Positions 26,993 to 35,321 of a stretch of 62,601 nt of DNA are shown here, piece after piece. Under the pieces are notes generated by a model. The model was not told where the DNA came from, did no database searches, and worked only from the letters and a program-made list of their open reading frames with translations. This DNA is from Candidatus Zymogenaceae bacterium. GTDB taxonomy: Bacteria > Desulfobacterota > Zymogenia > Zymogenales > Zymogenaceae. The stretch is taken from positions 1 to 62,601 of the forward strand of contig JAFGFE010000024.1 in assembly GCA_016931225.1 (NCBI GenBank), written 5' to 3'. Both the position numbers and the translations under genes were made by a program. Within the stretch, counting starts at the first letter, position 1, and each line of letters opens with the position of its first letter.

Positions 26993-27879
26993 CCTTGTAT
27001 GGAGGCAATCCCCCCCGTCCCATCCCCTTTCAAATCCGACAACAAAACGAGGTGAAGATCACGCGTCCGTTGATACATCCGGCCCCCCGGCCGATACTCC
27101 AAGGTGAGGCGTGACGATCTTCGTATGGCACGGTCCGGCATCTTTCAAAGGAGCGAACGATGAACAGTGGAAAAACAGTGTATGAAGCATCCCTTCACTC
27201 ACGGATGAGATATGGACACTCGGCTCTCCCGTTTCAGTGTACCCGGAGCCACGACGCCGAGGCATCCCCGGGATTCTGGAAGAACAGGGGGGGATTCTAC
27301 CGCAACATTGCAACAATTGTTGCTGGATTTGTTGCAGGCATACACGGCCGAAATTGACCTATAATAATACTTTATATATATTATAATATATACTATTATA
27401 TAATAATATCAATAAGTTATGGGTATTCCTTTAGAGGGGAGTTGAAACAGACTGTACTCTGTGTTGCAATGTTGCGGTGTAATCACCGGTCCCTTATACG
27501 AACAAACAAGGGAAGTGAAAACATTCGAGGATACGAGAGACGAGATAGTGGTGGCTCTAAACCAATGGGGCGAGAGGACGACGACCTTCATACCCTCACC
27601 GCCCCGCCTGTCTCCTTCACGCTCATGTCTCCTTACGCCCCAGTCGTCTCAGGCCGCCGCTCTATCGGCCGCCGGCCCATGCCGGCCCGGCAGACGAGAC
27701 GGCGGTGTGATGAGACTATCGGATTTCAGAAGGGCTGCTGGATAAAAAAAATATTGGTGTATAGTGAGAGTGGGTGTTATTCCTCCCACAATGCAACAGA
27801 TCGGCGTCTTCCGTTACGGTTCTTCCCGCCCCATGCGCCGAGGCCCACCGCTATATCGGCCGTCGACACTGTCGACCGG
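26993..27879. other. Long intergenic region upstream of the J-domain gene
   Basis: About 890 bases with no credible gene. It contains a long imperfect inverted repeat (GAAGATCACGC near 27053 with GCGTGACGATCTTC near 27110), a 14-base perfect palindrome GCAACAATTGTTGC at 27310-27323, an almost pure A/T block at about 27361-27413, and repeat copy E. The ald stop codon sits at its right edge. Confidence 0.6.
27361..27413. other. A/T-only block with palindromic character
   Basis: About 50 bases, nearly all A and T (one C), made of TATATATTATAATATA-like runs that partly pair with themselves. It stands out sharply in a GC-rich window and divides the 27053-27330 palindromes from repeat copy E. It could be an easily melted site or a slippage product. 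Confidence 0.7.
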
Positions 27880-27880
27880 C
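27440..27880. repeat. Intergenic repeat cluster, copy E
   Basis: Contains GTTGCAATGTTGCGGTG near 27466, an ATAGTGGTGGCT linker near 27548, CCAATGGGGCGAGAGGA near 27564, GC hairpins near 27660-27690, then an inverted half (CACAATGCAACAG near 27788, GGTTCTTCCCGCCCCATG near 27820). It ends with CCCACCGCTATATCGGCC and the hairpin GTCGACACTGTCGAC at 27862-27876. The hairpin ends four bases from the ald stop codon. Confidence 0.8.
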
Positions 27881-28977
27881 TACAGCGATCCCAGGGGGAG
27901 ACCAAACGCCTCGGCCACGCCCCCATGGGTGACCGTTCCCTTGTGGATATTCACACCCCGGCGGAGGTCGGGATTGGTTTCAACGGCGCCGTCAAACCCC
28001 TTTTCCGCCAGCTCCAACACGTAGGTAATCGTGGCGCTGGTCAGGGCGAAGGACGAGGTCCGCGGCACCGCACCGGGCATGTTTGGAACCCCGTAATGCA
28101 CCACCCCCTCCTCCACGAAGAAGGGGTTTTTATTGGTCGTGGGGCGAGATGTCTCCGCCACGCCTCCCTGATCAATGGAGAGATCCACAATGACGCTCCC
28201 CGGCTTCATCCGGGAGACAAGGTTCCTGCTGATGAGCATCGGGGTCTTCGCCCCAGGGATGAGCGCCGCGCCGATGACCAGGTCCGCGGTGAGCACCTGT
28301 TCCTCGATATTCGCCCGGTTGCTCATCACGGTGACCGCCCTTCCCCTGAGCATGTCTGCCGCGTATCGGAGCTTTTTGGGCGAGACGCCCAGGATCACCA
28401 CAGTGGCGCCGATGCCGGTGGCCACGGTTGCGGCGTTGAATCCGGCCACGCCCCCGCCGATGATCACGACCTTCACCGGGGGCACCCCGGACACGCCGGA
28501 AATCAAGACGCCCATGCCGCCCGAGATCTTCTCCAGGCCGTAGGCCCCCACCTTGATGGCAAGCCGTCCGCACACCTCGCTCATGGGGGAGAGAAGGGGA
28601 AGGAGTCCCTCGTCCGTCTGGACGGTCTCATAGGCGATAGCGGTGACGTTGTTATCCAAAAGCTTTCTGGTCAGCTTTTCGTTCGCCGCCAGGTGCAGGT
28701 ATGAAAATATCGTGTGGTCGGACACCATATCCAGCTCCGGCCCCTCGGGCTCCCGAACCTTCAGGATGAACTCGGCGGACTCCCATACGTCCTTTCCGGT
28801 TTTCGCTATATCCGCACCCGCATCTTGATAATCATCATCACCAACGCCGCTGACCAGGCCGGCCCCCGCCTCAATGATCACCTTGTGTCCGTGGCCGGTC
28901 AGGGCCTGTACGCCGGACGGGCCGATGGCCACACGAAATTCATCTTCCATGCCTTCTGTGGGAACACCAATGATCAT
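27880..28977 (-). CDS. ald: Alanine dehydrogenase
   Basis: A 365-residue NAD-dependent enzyme converting L-alanine to pyruvate and ammonia (reversible). Family marks: N-terminal MIIGVPTEGMEDEFRVAI, the catalytic Lys in ILKVREP, His in YLHLAANEKLT, the Rossmann motif IIGGGVAGFNAA, and the long DLSIDQGGVAETSRPT signature. Start at 28977 is preceded by GGAGGGAG, better than an ATG eight codons upstream. Its stop borders repeat copy E. In anaerobes the enzyme can balance NADH and nitrogen. It stands alone. Confidence 0.95.
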   Translation of the reverse strand: MIIGVPTEGMEDEFRVAIGPSGVQALTGHGHKVIIEAGAGLVSGVGDDDYQDAGADIAKTGKDVWESAEFILKVREPEGPELDMVSDHTIFSYLHLAANEKLTRKLLDNNVTAIAYETVQTDEGLLPLLSPMSEVCGRLAIKVGAYGLEKISGGMGVLISGVSGVPPVKVVIIGGGVAGFNAATVATGIGATVVILGVSPKKLRYAADMLRGRAVTVMSNRANIEEQVLTADLVIGAALIPGAKTPMLISRNLVSRMKPGSVIVDLSIDQGGVAETSRPTTNKNPFFVEEGVVHYGVPNMPGAVPRTSSFALTSATITYVLELAEKGFDGAVETNPDLRRGVNIHKGTVTHGGVAEAFGLPLGSL

Positions 28978-29127
28978 ACTCCCTCCTCCATAGCCTTCCA
29001 TGTATGTTTAAAAAGGCGACCCGTTAAAAAATCTTCTCCCACTATACCGTACATCCCCGTCCCGGTACAGCTTCGTTCCGTTCAACCGGGATGCCCCGAA
29101 ACCGGGGCATCCCGTACATTACACGAC

Positions 29128-30264
29128 TTAGATTTTTTCACCGTGGGCGAGGATGCGATCCATATCAAGCTCGATCCCCAGTCCCGGCCCCTCCGGAAGA
29201 TGGATGTATCCTTCATCATCGATACCGAAAGGCTCGGTGAGCATGAAATCCCTCGCCTCGGGAACCCATCCCGGCGGCTCGTATGGGAATTCGCAGTAGG
29301 GACAGATATGCACCGCCCCCATCAGCTGGAGATTCGCTGCAAGCCCGATACCGTTGGTCCAGGTATGCGGGGAGAACTGGAGGTTATGCGCCTCGGCCAT
29401 CCCGGCGATCTTCTTGCCGGCAAGGATTCCGCCGGCGAGCGTCACATCGGGCTGGAGGATATCGAGAGAGCCGTACGCCAGGATATCCCGAAACTCGTAG
29501 AGATCGGTGTTGAATTCACCCCCGGCGATCTGGATGCTGGTGGACGCCCTGAGCGCCGCCATCCCCTCGAAGTCGTGCTTGAAGAGCGGCTCCTCGATCC
29601 AGCGCACGTCGTACTCCTCCAGGGCGTGGACGGTGCGCATGGCCCGCTTCAGGTCCCACCGGGGCCATTCCACCAGGCCCAGGTGTATGGGCCAGCCCTG
29701 GTTGGCGTCGACCATGATGTCGAAATCGTCCCCCACTTCCTTCCTGACCGCCTCGACGACGGCGATATCCTTCTTGAAGTCCATGGAGCGGATTCTGAGC
29801 TTCACCGCCTTGAAGCCCATGTCCCGTATCTTCTTGATGTAATCAAGGCGCTTTTTCGGCTCCTGAATTTCACCGGACGATGCATAGGTCTTGATCTTTC
29901 CCTCGCCGCCGCCCAGGAGCTTGTAGATGGGAAGCCCCGCGGCCTTGCCGATGATGTCCCAGATCGCCACCTCGATGAAAAACGCCTTGTAGCCCAGGTA
30001 ATGGGCGCTCCTGATCACCTGGATGATGTTTTCCACCCGGAAGGGATCCCTCCCCACCATGAACGGCCGCATCATCTCCGGAAGTCCCTTGGATTCCGAC
30101 AGGAATCCCACCATGGCGGAATATCCTTCGATGCCCTCGTCGGTCTTCACCACACAGATCAGACACGAATTGTTGTTCTGCGGAAAACCGGGAATCCACG
30201 AGGGATAGAACGTATCCGGCAGTGGATGATGACAGAGATAGAATTCAATGTCGGTGATTTTCAT
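29128..30264 (-). CDS. Mandelate racemase/muconate lactonizing enzyme family protein
   Basis: A 378-residue enolase-superfamily enzyme. The N-terminal capping domain (MKITDIEFYLCHHPL onward) leads to the barrel: FKAVKLRIRSMD holds the K-x-R base motif, DIMVDANQGW the first metal Asp, RWIEEPLF the second metal Glu, IAGGEFNTDL the third, and FSPHTWTNG a catalytic His. This arrangement fits the mandelate racemase or sugar-acid dehydratase subgroups. Start at 30264 has AGGAGC upstream; a longer start is unlikely. It lies 75 bases after an enoyl-CoA hydratase gene on the same strand. The substrate is not predictable. Confidence 0.88.
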   Translation of the reverse strand: MKITDIEFYLCHHPLPDTFYPSWIPGFPQNNNSCLICVVKTDEGIEGYSAMVGFLSESKGLPEMMRPFMVGRDPFRVENIIQVIRSAHYLGYKAFFIEVAIWDIIGKAAGLPIYKLLGGGEGKIKTYASSGEIQEPKKRLDYIKKIRDMGFKAVKLRIRSMDFKKDIAVVEAVRKEVGDDFDIMVDANQGWPIHLGLVEWPRWDLKRAMRTVHALEEYDVRWIEEPLFKHDFEGMAALRASTSIQIAGGEFNTDLYEFRDILAYGSLDILQPDVTLAGGILAGKKIAGMAEAHNLQFSPHTWTNGIGLAANLQLMGAVHICPYCEFPYEPPGWVPEARDFMLTEPFGIDDEGYIHLPEGPGLGIELDMDRILAHGEKI

Positions 30265-30339
30265 GACATGCTCCTTTCCTCCCTTTTGTATATATCGTCC
30301 ACTCGTTAAAAGAGTCACTCCTTCGGCGTATCAAACATC

Positions 30340-31125
30340 TTACTTTCCCTTGAATTCCGGAGGCCGCTTTTCAAAAAACGACATGACCCCCTCTCTGACG
30401 TCTTCGGTGGAGGCCAGGATTCCCTGGAAGGCCGCTTCGTAATCCATGGCTTCCTGGATGTTCATTTCGAAGGATCTGTTGAGCATCTTTTTCATCATGC
30501 CCAGGGCACGGGTGGGTCCTTTGGCAAGCCGCTCGGCGTACTCCATCGCCGCCTCCATGAGCTTCTCACTCGGAACCACTTTATTGACCAGGCCTATCGC
30601 CAGGGCGTCTTCCGCCAGCAGGTTATCGCCGAAAAACATCAGCTCCTTCGCCTTTGGAAGACCGACCAGACGGGGAAGGATGTAGCACCCTCCCGCGTCC
30701 GGGAACATGCCCCGCCGGGCGAAGACCTCAATAAACTTGACGCCTTGTGCCGCAACGATGATGTCTCCCCCTAACGCGAGGTTCACCGCTGCTCCCGCGG
30801 CGGTGCCGTTTATGGCGGTGACGATCGGCTTTTCGATGGTGTTCATGTAATAGAACACCCGAAAATAGAGGTGGGTGGAGAGCTTCATTCCCATGGGTGT
30901 CTGCACATCTTCCCGTCCGGCGCCCCCGGCCAGGTCGGCGCCCGTGGAGAAGGCCCGTCCTGTGCCGGTGAGGATGATGGACCGTATGGAATCATCCTGT
31001 TCGGCCTCGGAAAAATAGCCGGTCAGATCCTTGATCATCCCGGCGGTCAGGGCGTTCATGTGGTCAGGTCTGTTGAGGGTCACGATTCCGATGTTGCCGT
31101 CTTGCTCAATGAGAATGTCGGACAT
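30340..31125 (-). CDS. Enoyl-CoA hydratase/isomerase family protein (PaaG-like)
   Basis: A 261-residue crotonase. It shows the N-terminal VTLNRPDHMNALTAGM, the CoA/oxyanion segment GRAFSTGADL, and NGTAAGAAVNLALGGDIIVA. In place of the hydratase Glu pair it has RRGMFPDAGGCYILPRLVG; an Asp in PDAGG is what PaaG-type isomerases carry. It is therefore better read as an isomerase or ring-type acyl-CoA enzyme than a classical hydratase. Upstream of the enolase-superfamily gene and in the same direction. Start ATG at 31125 has an AGGAG a few bases upstream. Confidence 0.88.
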   Translation of the reverse strand: MSDILIEQDGNIGIVTLNRPDHMNALTAGMIKDLTGYFSEAEQDDSIRSIILTGTGRAFSTGADLAGGAGREDVQTPMGMKLSTHLYFRVFYYMNTIEKPIVTAINGTAAGAAVNLALGGDIIVAAQGVKFIEVFARRGMFPDAGGCYILPRLVGLPKAKELMFFGDNLLAEDALAIGLVNKVVPSEKLMEAAMEYAERLAKGPTRALGMMKKMLNRSFEMNIQEAMDYEAAFQGILASTEDVREGVMSFFEKRPPEFKGK

Positions 31126-31200
31126 GATTAACTCCTTTTTGTGTGATGTGACATCAAAGGTGAAATTGATCTTCTATATTTTCAGTCACCTGACTGTTGT

Positions 31201-32289
31201 CTATAATACGTCCCAATCCGCAGGGGTAATATACCATCTCGCACGGTCGCCGCCGGCGCGCTTCGCACCGTCCGAGAGAGATCGAACGACAAGCCTGAGG
31301 CGCCTCGGATTCATTGCGTGCGGCACCGGAAAGAAGCCGCAGCGAAAGAGCATCGTCCCGAACCGGTTCGTCAGGGTCAGCATGAGCGCCGCCCCGTGCC
31401 TTTCCGAAATGCTCCGGGAGCGGGAAATCACGGCACCCAGGGCCCGCCTCCCGGCGTCGGTGGGGGCACACGCCATGTCCATCAGTACGCCGCAGGAAAG
31501 GCCGAAAAATGCCCCCCGGCCCACCACCGCGTATGCCTGCGTCTCGCCGTCTGTGGATCGGGCGATGATCAGTGTGTAGTCGCCCCCGGGGCGGCGGAAA
31601 AACCGCCAGTCCAGATACGCCCCGTCCCGCACCAGGCCTGTGCCGATATGTTTTCCGGCACGCTCCCACAGTCGGTCAAGGGATGCCTTTGTGTCGTCCG
31701 TCAGCTCGGAATGCTCCGTGATGGAGAGGTTACCGCCCTTCTTCTTGAAAAACGAGAGGCACAGGCGATCAAGGGGCCGCAGGATGCGTGTGAGAAATGT
31801 CAGCGGGAGTTTGGCCGCCAGCACCCGGGAGGGGGACAGGGGCGATACCCTGAGGCGGATGTCCCCATGATGCCTATAGCCGTGATGGGTGATGAAACCG
31901 GGGAATGACCGGTGATTCGGAAAGGCGTAGATCAGGTCGTATCCCAGCTCACCAGCCAGCTTTACCGCCCAATCTCCCATCCGCCGGAAGACCCCCCTCC
32001 CCCGCATATCCGACCGGGTTACCAGATCCTGGATCACCGCCGCCTTCAGCGGCGCTCCGTCCGATACCAGTCGGTAGGTCGTCAATGGGTAATGCCCCAC
32101 GATCTCGCCGTTCATGTGAGCGATGACCACGGGGCTTTTTGTCTCTTCATATTGCCATCGATAAAACGTCTCATTCAGGAGCGAGCGCTTCTGGGCGTCG
32201 GTCTCCCCGAAGACATCCTTCAAAAGTGCTGTGGCCTTTTTGATGTCCCCATCTGTGAGGACTTCGATGACAATATCGTCAGCGGTCAT
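31201..32289 (-). CDS. GNAT-family N-acetyltransferase
   Basis: A 362-residue protein with an N-terminal GNAT fold: AHMNGEIVGHYPL, then VIQDLVTRSDMRGRGVFRRM, whose RGRGVF loop binds acetyl-CoA pyrophosphate, and YDLIYAFPNHRSFPGFITHHGY. The second half (RDGAYLDWRFFRRPGGDY and a repeated GNAT-like stretch ending with LTNRFGTMLFRCGFF) looks like a second degenerate GNAT lobe, as in FemAB/Mig-14-type proteins acting on cell-surface sugars. Its ATG overlaps the deacetylase gene by four bases, placing it in one operon with the deacetylase and GH57 genes. The acceptor is likely a glycan (inference). Confidence 0.8.
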   Translation of the reverse strand: MTADDIVIEVLTDGDIKKATALLKDVFGETDAQKRSLLNETFYRWQYEETKSPVVIAHMNGEIVGHYPLTTYRLVSDGAPLKAAVIQDLVTRSDMRGRGVFRRMGDWAVKLAGELGYDLIYAFPNHRSFPGFITHHGYRHHGDIRLRVSPLSPSRVLAAKLPLTFLTRILRPLDRLCLSFFKKKGGNLSITEHSELTDDTKASLDRLWERAGKHIGTGLVRDGAYLDWRFFRRPGGDYTLIIARSTDGETQAYAVVGRGAFFGLSCGVLMDMACAPTDAGRRALGAVISRSRSISERHGAALMLTLTNRFGTMLFRCGFFPVPHAMNPRRLRLVVRSLSDGAKRAGGDRARWYITPADWDVL

Positions 32290-33110
32290 GAAGACTCGCC
32301 CTTTTCAAACGCGTCGACCAACTCCCCAAGGGAGGCCGCGTCGCAGAGAGAAAGGAGTTTTTGAAATCTGGGCGCCGTTCGGGAAAGATGCGTATAGTGT
32401 GTGATGCGGGGCAGCGTCGGAAGCTTGACCCTCGGGTGCCTTGGGTCGAACTCCCAGGGGTGGAGATACAGGATGCTCCCCTTATCGGCGGCGTCTCGCC
32501 GTCGTATTCCCCGAAGCGTCATCCAGAACGGCAGGAGGCGGAAATACGCCCCGCCGATGCCGATCCGGCGCCCCATGATCTCCATCACCGAGACCGGAAT
32601 CTCCACCAGGCCACTCTCCGGAAGGCGATGGATGGTATCCGGGGAGCCGGGGATGCCGTAGCGGTAGTTGTATCCGGGATAGATGCTGGCATCGTACCGG
32701 TAGCCGTTCTCCGCCAGGATATCCAGCGCCCAGATCGATTTGTCGGTAATGGAGAAATAAGGTGCGCGAAAACCGACCGGTTTGGTTCCGGTGATATTCG
32801 CCAGCAGTCGATCGGTGCGGACGACCTCACTTCTGAAGTCGTCCGGGGAGAGGCGATAGACCATCGTGTGGGAGTAGCCGTGGGACGCGATTTCATGGCC
32901 GGCGTCGGCGATGGCCCGAACCGCCTCGGGATGCATCTCGGCCACCGCCCCGAGGATGAAAAACGTGCCCCTGACCCGACGCTCCTCCAGGATGGAGAGT
33001 ATCTGGTCCAGGCCCATACGGAGCCTTTTTTCTCGGTTGTCCCATGACGTTCCCGGCAGGTCAAGTCCCATATACCAGTCTTCAACGTCAATGGAGACCC
33101 CCAGCCGCAT
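32286..33110 (-). CDS. Polysaccharide deacetylase (CE4/NodB domain)
   Basis: A 274-residue deacetylase acting on N-acetylated sugars. CE4 motifs: SIDVEDWY (D8, D11), HEIASHGYSH (metal ligands H77 and H81), GFRAPYFSI with Arg, and a C-terminal ILYLHPWEF (His). The order and the short C-terminal part resemble the DUF3473-containing deacetylases of exopolysaccharide clusters. No signal peptide, so it may act on lipid-linked sugars in the cytoplasm. It begins one base before the GH57 stop region and overlaps the GNAT gene by four bases. Confidence 0.9.
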   Translation of the reverse strand: MRLGVSIDVEDWYMGLDLPGTSWDNREKRLRMGLDQILSILEERRVRGTFFILGAVAEMHPEAVRAIADAGHEIASHGYSHTMVYRLSPDDFRSEVVRTDRLLANITGTKPVGFRAPYFSITDKSIWALDILAENGYRYDASIYPGYNYRYGIPGSPDTIHRLPESGLVEIPVSVMEIMGRRIGIGGAYFRLLPFWMTLRGIRRRDAADKGSILYLHPWEFDPRHPRVKLPTLPRITHYTHLSRTAPRFQKLLSLCDAASLGELVDAFEKGESS

Positions 33111-33111
33111 G

Positions 33112-34353
33112 TTACATTCTCTCCAGAAGCTTGTAGGCGCTCAGAGCCTCGTTGAAACAGAAAAGTCTGTGTTCCGGTATGGGGGTCCAGCCCCTTCCGT
33201 CGCTGTTCATGGCCAAAAGCAGCGCCTTCTCCACCGCCTGGCGGCCGTCTTTGGTCAGCTTGTGCCCCATCCGGAGATACAGTTCACGCACCTCGGCGAC
33301 GAAATTATTGAGGCGCACATTGTCCGGGTCGGCGTCCCACAGACCGAAATCACCGTCGGTGCTCCAGCTTGCGGCGCGGAGATAATGACGATCGAGCTGT
33401 TCGTCGTCGAGGCTTTTTACATGCGTGGACGGCAGAGTGAATTCGAGATGCGGGCTTTCTTCGATATACCGCAGCAATTCCTCAAGGCGGGACACCGGCG
33501 TGGGGTTCGCGTTGACATTACCGCCGAAGCCGTAGAACTCGAAATCGGTGGAAAAGGGAAGAAAATATCCCTGAAGGTTCGGCGTCACCCGGTCAAGCAT
33601 GTTGTAGAGCTTCTTTTCATTCATGATGGCCATTCGACCCAGGCACGAGAGGGTATAGCCGTTCCAGACCTGGAAGCTCCTGAGGGCCGTCATGGAAGCC
33701 CCTCCCGCCCCCTCCCATACGAAGGGACGCATGTCCGTGATCGAGCGCATGAGCCCCTTCATTTTCCGTAAAAACAGAAGCTGGGAAATCGGATTTTTAT
33801 CCGCCACCCGGGCGGTCTTTTTCAAGAAGGATTCCGGCGGCCGCTTGAAGTCATTCGCCGTATTGAGGGCGTCAAGAGTTGTGTAGCGTATGGCGTCATG
33901 ATCAACGAAGCACCAGTCATACCCCAGCTCCGTCAAAATCGGGGGTAGCAGTGGATCGATCCCCAGCTCGGGCGGAAAGAACCCGGTGGGCCGCACCCCG
34001 ATGACACGCTGTACGGTATCGAGATACAGAAGAAGATCCCGCTTGATATCGGCCACGGTGCAGATGGGAAGCACCGCATGGGCCCAGCTGGTTCCGGTCA
34101 GCTCCACCTGTCCCCGATCAACGAGGAATTTTATCAGGTCAATAACCTGCGGATATGTACCATACTCGGGGTATTCTCCGTTGAGGACGTCAAGGGTAAA
34201 GCCGGTCCAGTTCAGGATGACCTTGAAGTTCGGATTCGATTTTAGCATCTTCAGCACCGGAAGATAGCTTTGATTCACCACATCCGGGATTTTGGAAAAG
34301 GGTATCTCCGCGTAGAGGAGATTGGCGTGAAGTAAAATTGCGCTATTGACCAT
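33112..34353 (-). CDS. Glycoside hydrolase family 57-like protein
   Basis: A 413-residue cytoplasmic protein with GH57 barrel motifs: HANLLYAEIPF near the N-terminus (motif 1), ELTGTSWAHAVLP (motif 2), FFPPELGID with E129 as the likely nucleophile (motif 3), and DFEFYGFGG (motif 4). GH57 enzymes cut or rearrange alpha-glucans; some act in polysaccharide biosynthesis. First gene of the GH57-deacetylase-GNAT operon. The usual motif residues are present but the sequence departs from characterised branching enzymes and amylases, so substrate is open. Start ATG at 34353. Confidence 0.82.
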   Translation of the reverse strand: MVNSAILLHANLLYAEIPFSKIPDVVNQSYLPVLKMLKSNPNFKVILNWTGFTLDVLNGEYPEYGTYPQVIDLIKFLVDRGQVELTGTSWAHAVLPICTVADIKRDLLLYLDTVQRVIGVRPTGFFPPELGIDPLLPPILTELGYDWCFVDHDAIRYTTLDALNTANDFKRPPESFLKKTARVADKNPISQLLFLRKMKGLMRSITDMRPFVWEGAGGASMTALRSFQVWNGYTLSCLGRMAIMNEKKLYNMLDRVTPNLQGYFLPFSTDFEFYGFGGNVNANPTPVSRLEELLRYIEESPHLEFTLPSTHVKSLDDEQLDRHYLRAASWSTDGDFGLWDADPDNVRLNNFVAEVRELYLRMGHKLTKDGRQAVEKALLLAMNSDGRGWTPIPEHRLFCFNEALSAYKLLERM

Positions 34354-34484
34354 GTCTGACTCGGTTATATGGTTACTGATGGAACAGTCTGCTACCGCTC
34401 ACAATAATACAAATACCTGTCGGTGTCAAGAGAACCCCGCACGCTGCCGGTCTTTTCGGCGGCCCGAATCCCGAACACGGAAGG

Positions 34485-35282
34485 CTACCTGCCGGTAAAT
34501 TTCGGCTTTCGCTTCTCCATGAACGCGCTGACACCCTCCTGGAAATCCTCGGCGCCCACGGTCAGGATGTACTGGTCGACATCCATATACGTGGCGGTCC
34601 TGTCCAGGGCCGTGGCAACCGCATTGACGGTCTGTTTGGTCATCGCCACCGGAACCGGCGGTTTTTCCAGGACCTTTTCCGCCAGAACCATCGCTTCTTT
34701 CAGGGCGTCTCCGTCGGGACTCATTCGCTGGGCGAATCCCCAATCGTAGGCGTCCCGTGCCGGAACTCGCTCCGCAAAGATGATGATCTCCTTGGTTCGG
34801 GCGGGCCCCACCAGGTGCACCAGCCGGGGGATGGACGCCCAGCTCATATTCATGGCCAGGGTCAGCTCCGGCACACGGATGAAGGACGATTCGGCCATGA
34901 CCCGAAAATCGAGGGACGCCGTCAGCGCCACCCCGCCCCCCACGCAGAATCCCTCAATGGCCGCAATGGTGATCTGGTCAAGCTCCTCCCATGCCCGGCA
35001 CATCCGGGGGCCGAATTCAATTTTCACCCGTTTCTCGGAGAGCCCCGCGCCCATTACCTCAAACAGCTCCGAATCCCCCAGGTCCATGCCCGCACTGAAG
35101 AAGTTATCTGTGCCGGTCAGGATGATGACCGAGATGTCATGACGCATGCGAAACTCCACCGCGAGATCGTGAAGCTCCTTGAGGAGCTTCACGCTCATGG
35201 TGTTTTTCTTGTCGGGACGGTTGATGCGGACCGTCGCCAGGCGTCCCGATTCCTCAATAGCCAGATACTCATATCGATTCAT
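34485..35282 (-). CDS. Enoyl-CoA hydratase/isomerase family protein
   Basis: A 265-residue crotonase: VRINRPDKKNTMS, TDNFFSAGMDLGD (oxyanion hole), IEGFCVGGGVALTASLDFRV and SSFIRVPELTLAMNMSW with one Glu at the hydratase position and no second Glu. So it belongs to the broad hydratase/isomerase group with uncertain reaction. Start at 35282 has GGAGAGG upstream; a longer form is less likely. It follows the metF-type gene by 39 bases on the same strand, but their functions are not obviously linked. About 29% of such residues differ between it and the crotonase at 30340 even in motifs, so it is not a recent copy. Confidence 0.87.
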   Translation of the reverse strand: MNRYEYLAIEESGRLATVRINRPDKKNTMSVKLLKELHDLAVEFRMRHDISVIILTGTDNFFSAGMDLGDSELFEVMGAGLSEKRVKIEFGPRMCRAWEELDQITIAAIEGFCVGGGVALTASLDFRVMAESSFIRVPELTLAMNMSWASIPRLVHLVGPARTKEIIIFAERVPARDAYDWGFAQRMSPDGDALKEAMVLAEKVLEKPPVPVAMTKQTVNAVATALDRTATYMDVDQYILTVGAEDFQEGVSAFMEKRKPKFTGR

Positions 35283-35321
35283 GCCGACCTCTCCATAGGG
35301 TGTCACGTAAGAGATACGATA

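Noticed and set aside
28714-30309. 531-codon frame opposite the enolase-superfamily gene
   Set aside because: Shadow of a gene with clear catalytic motifs; no family likeness.
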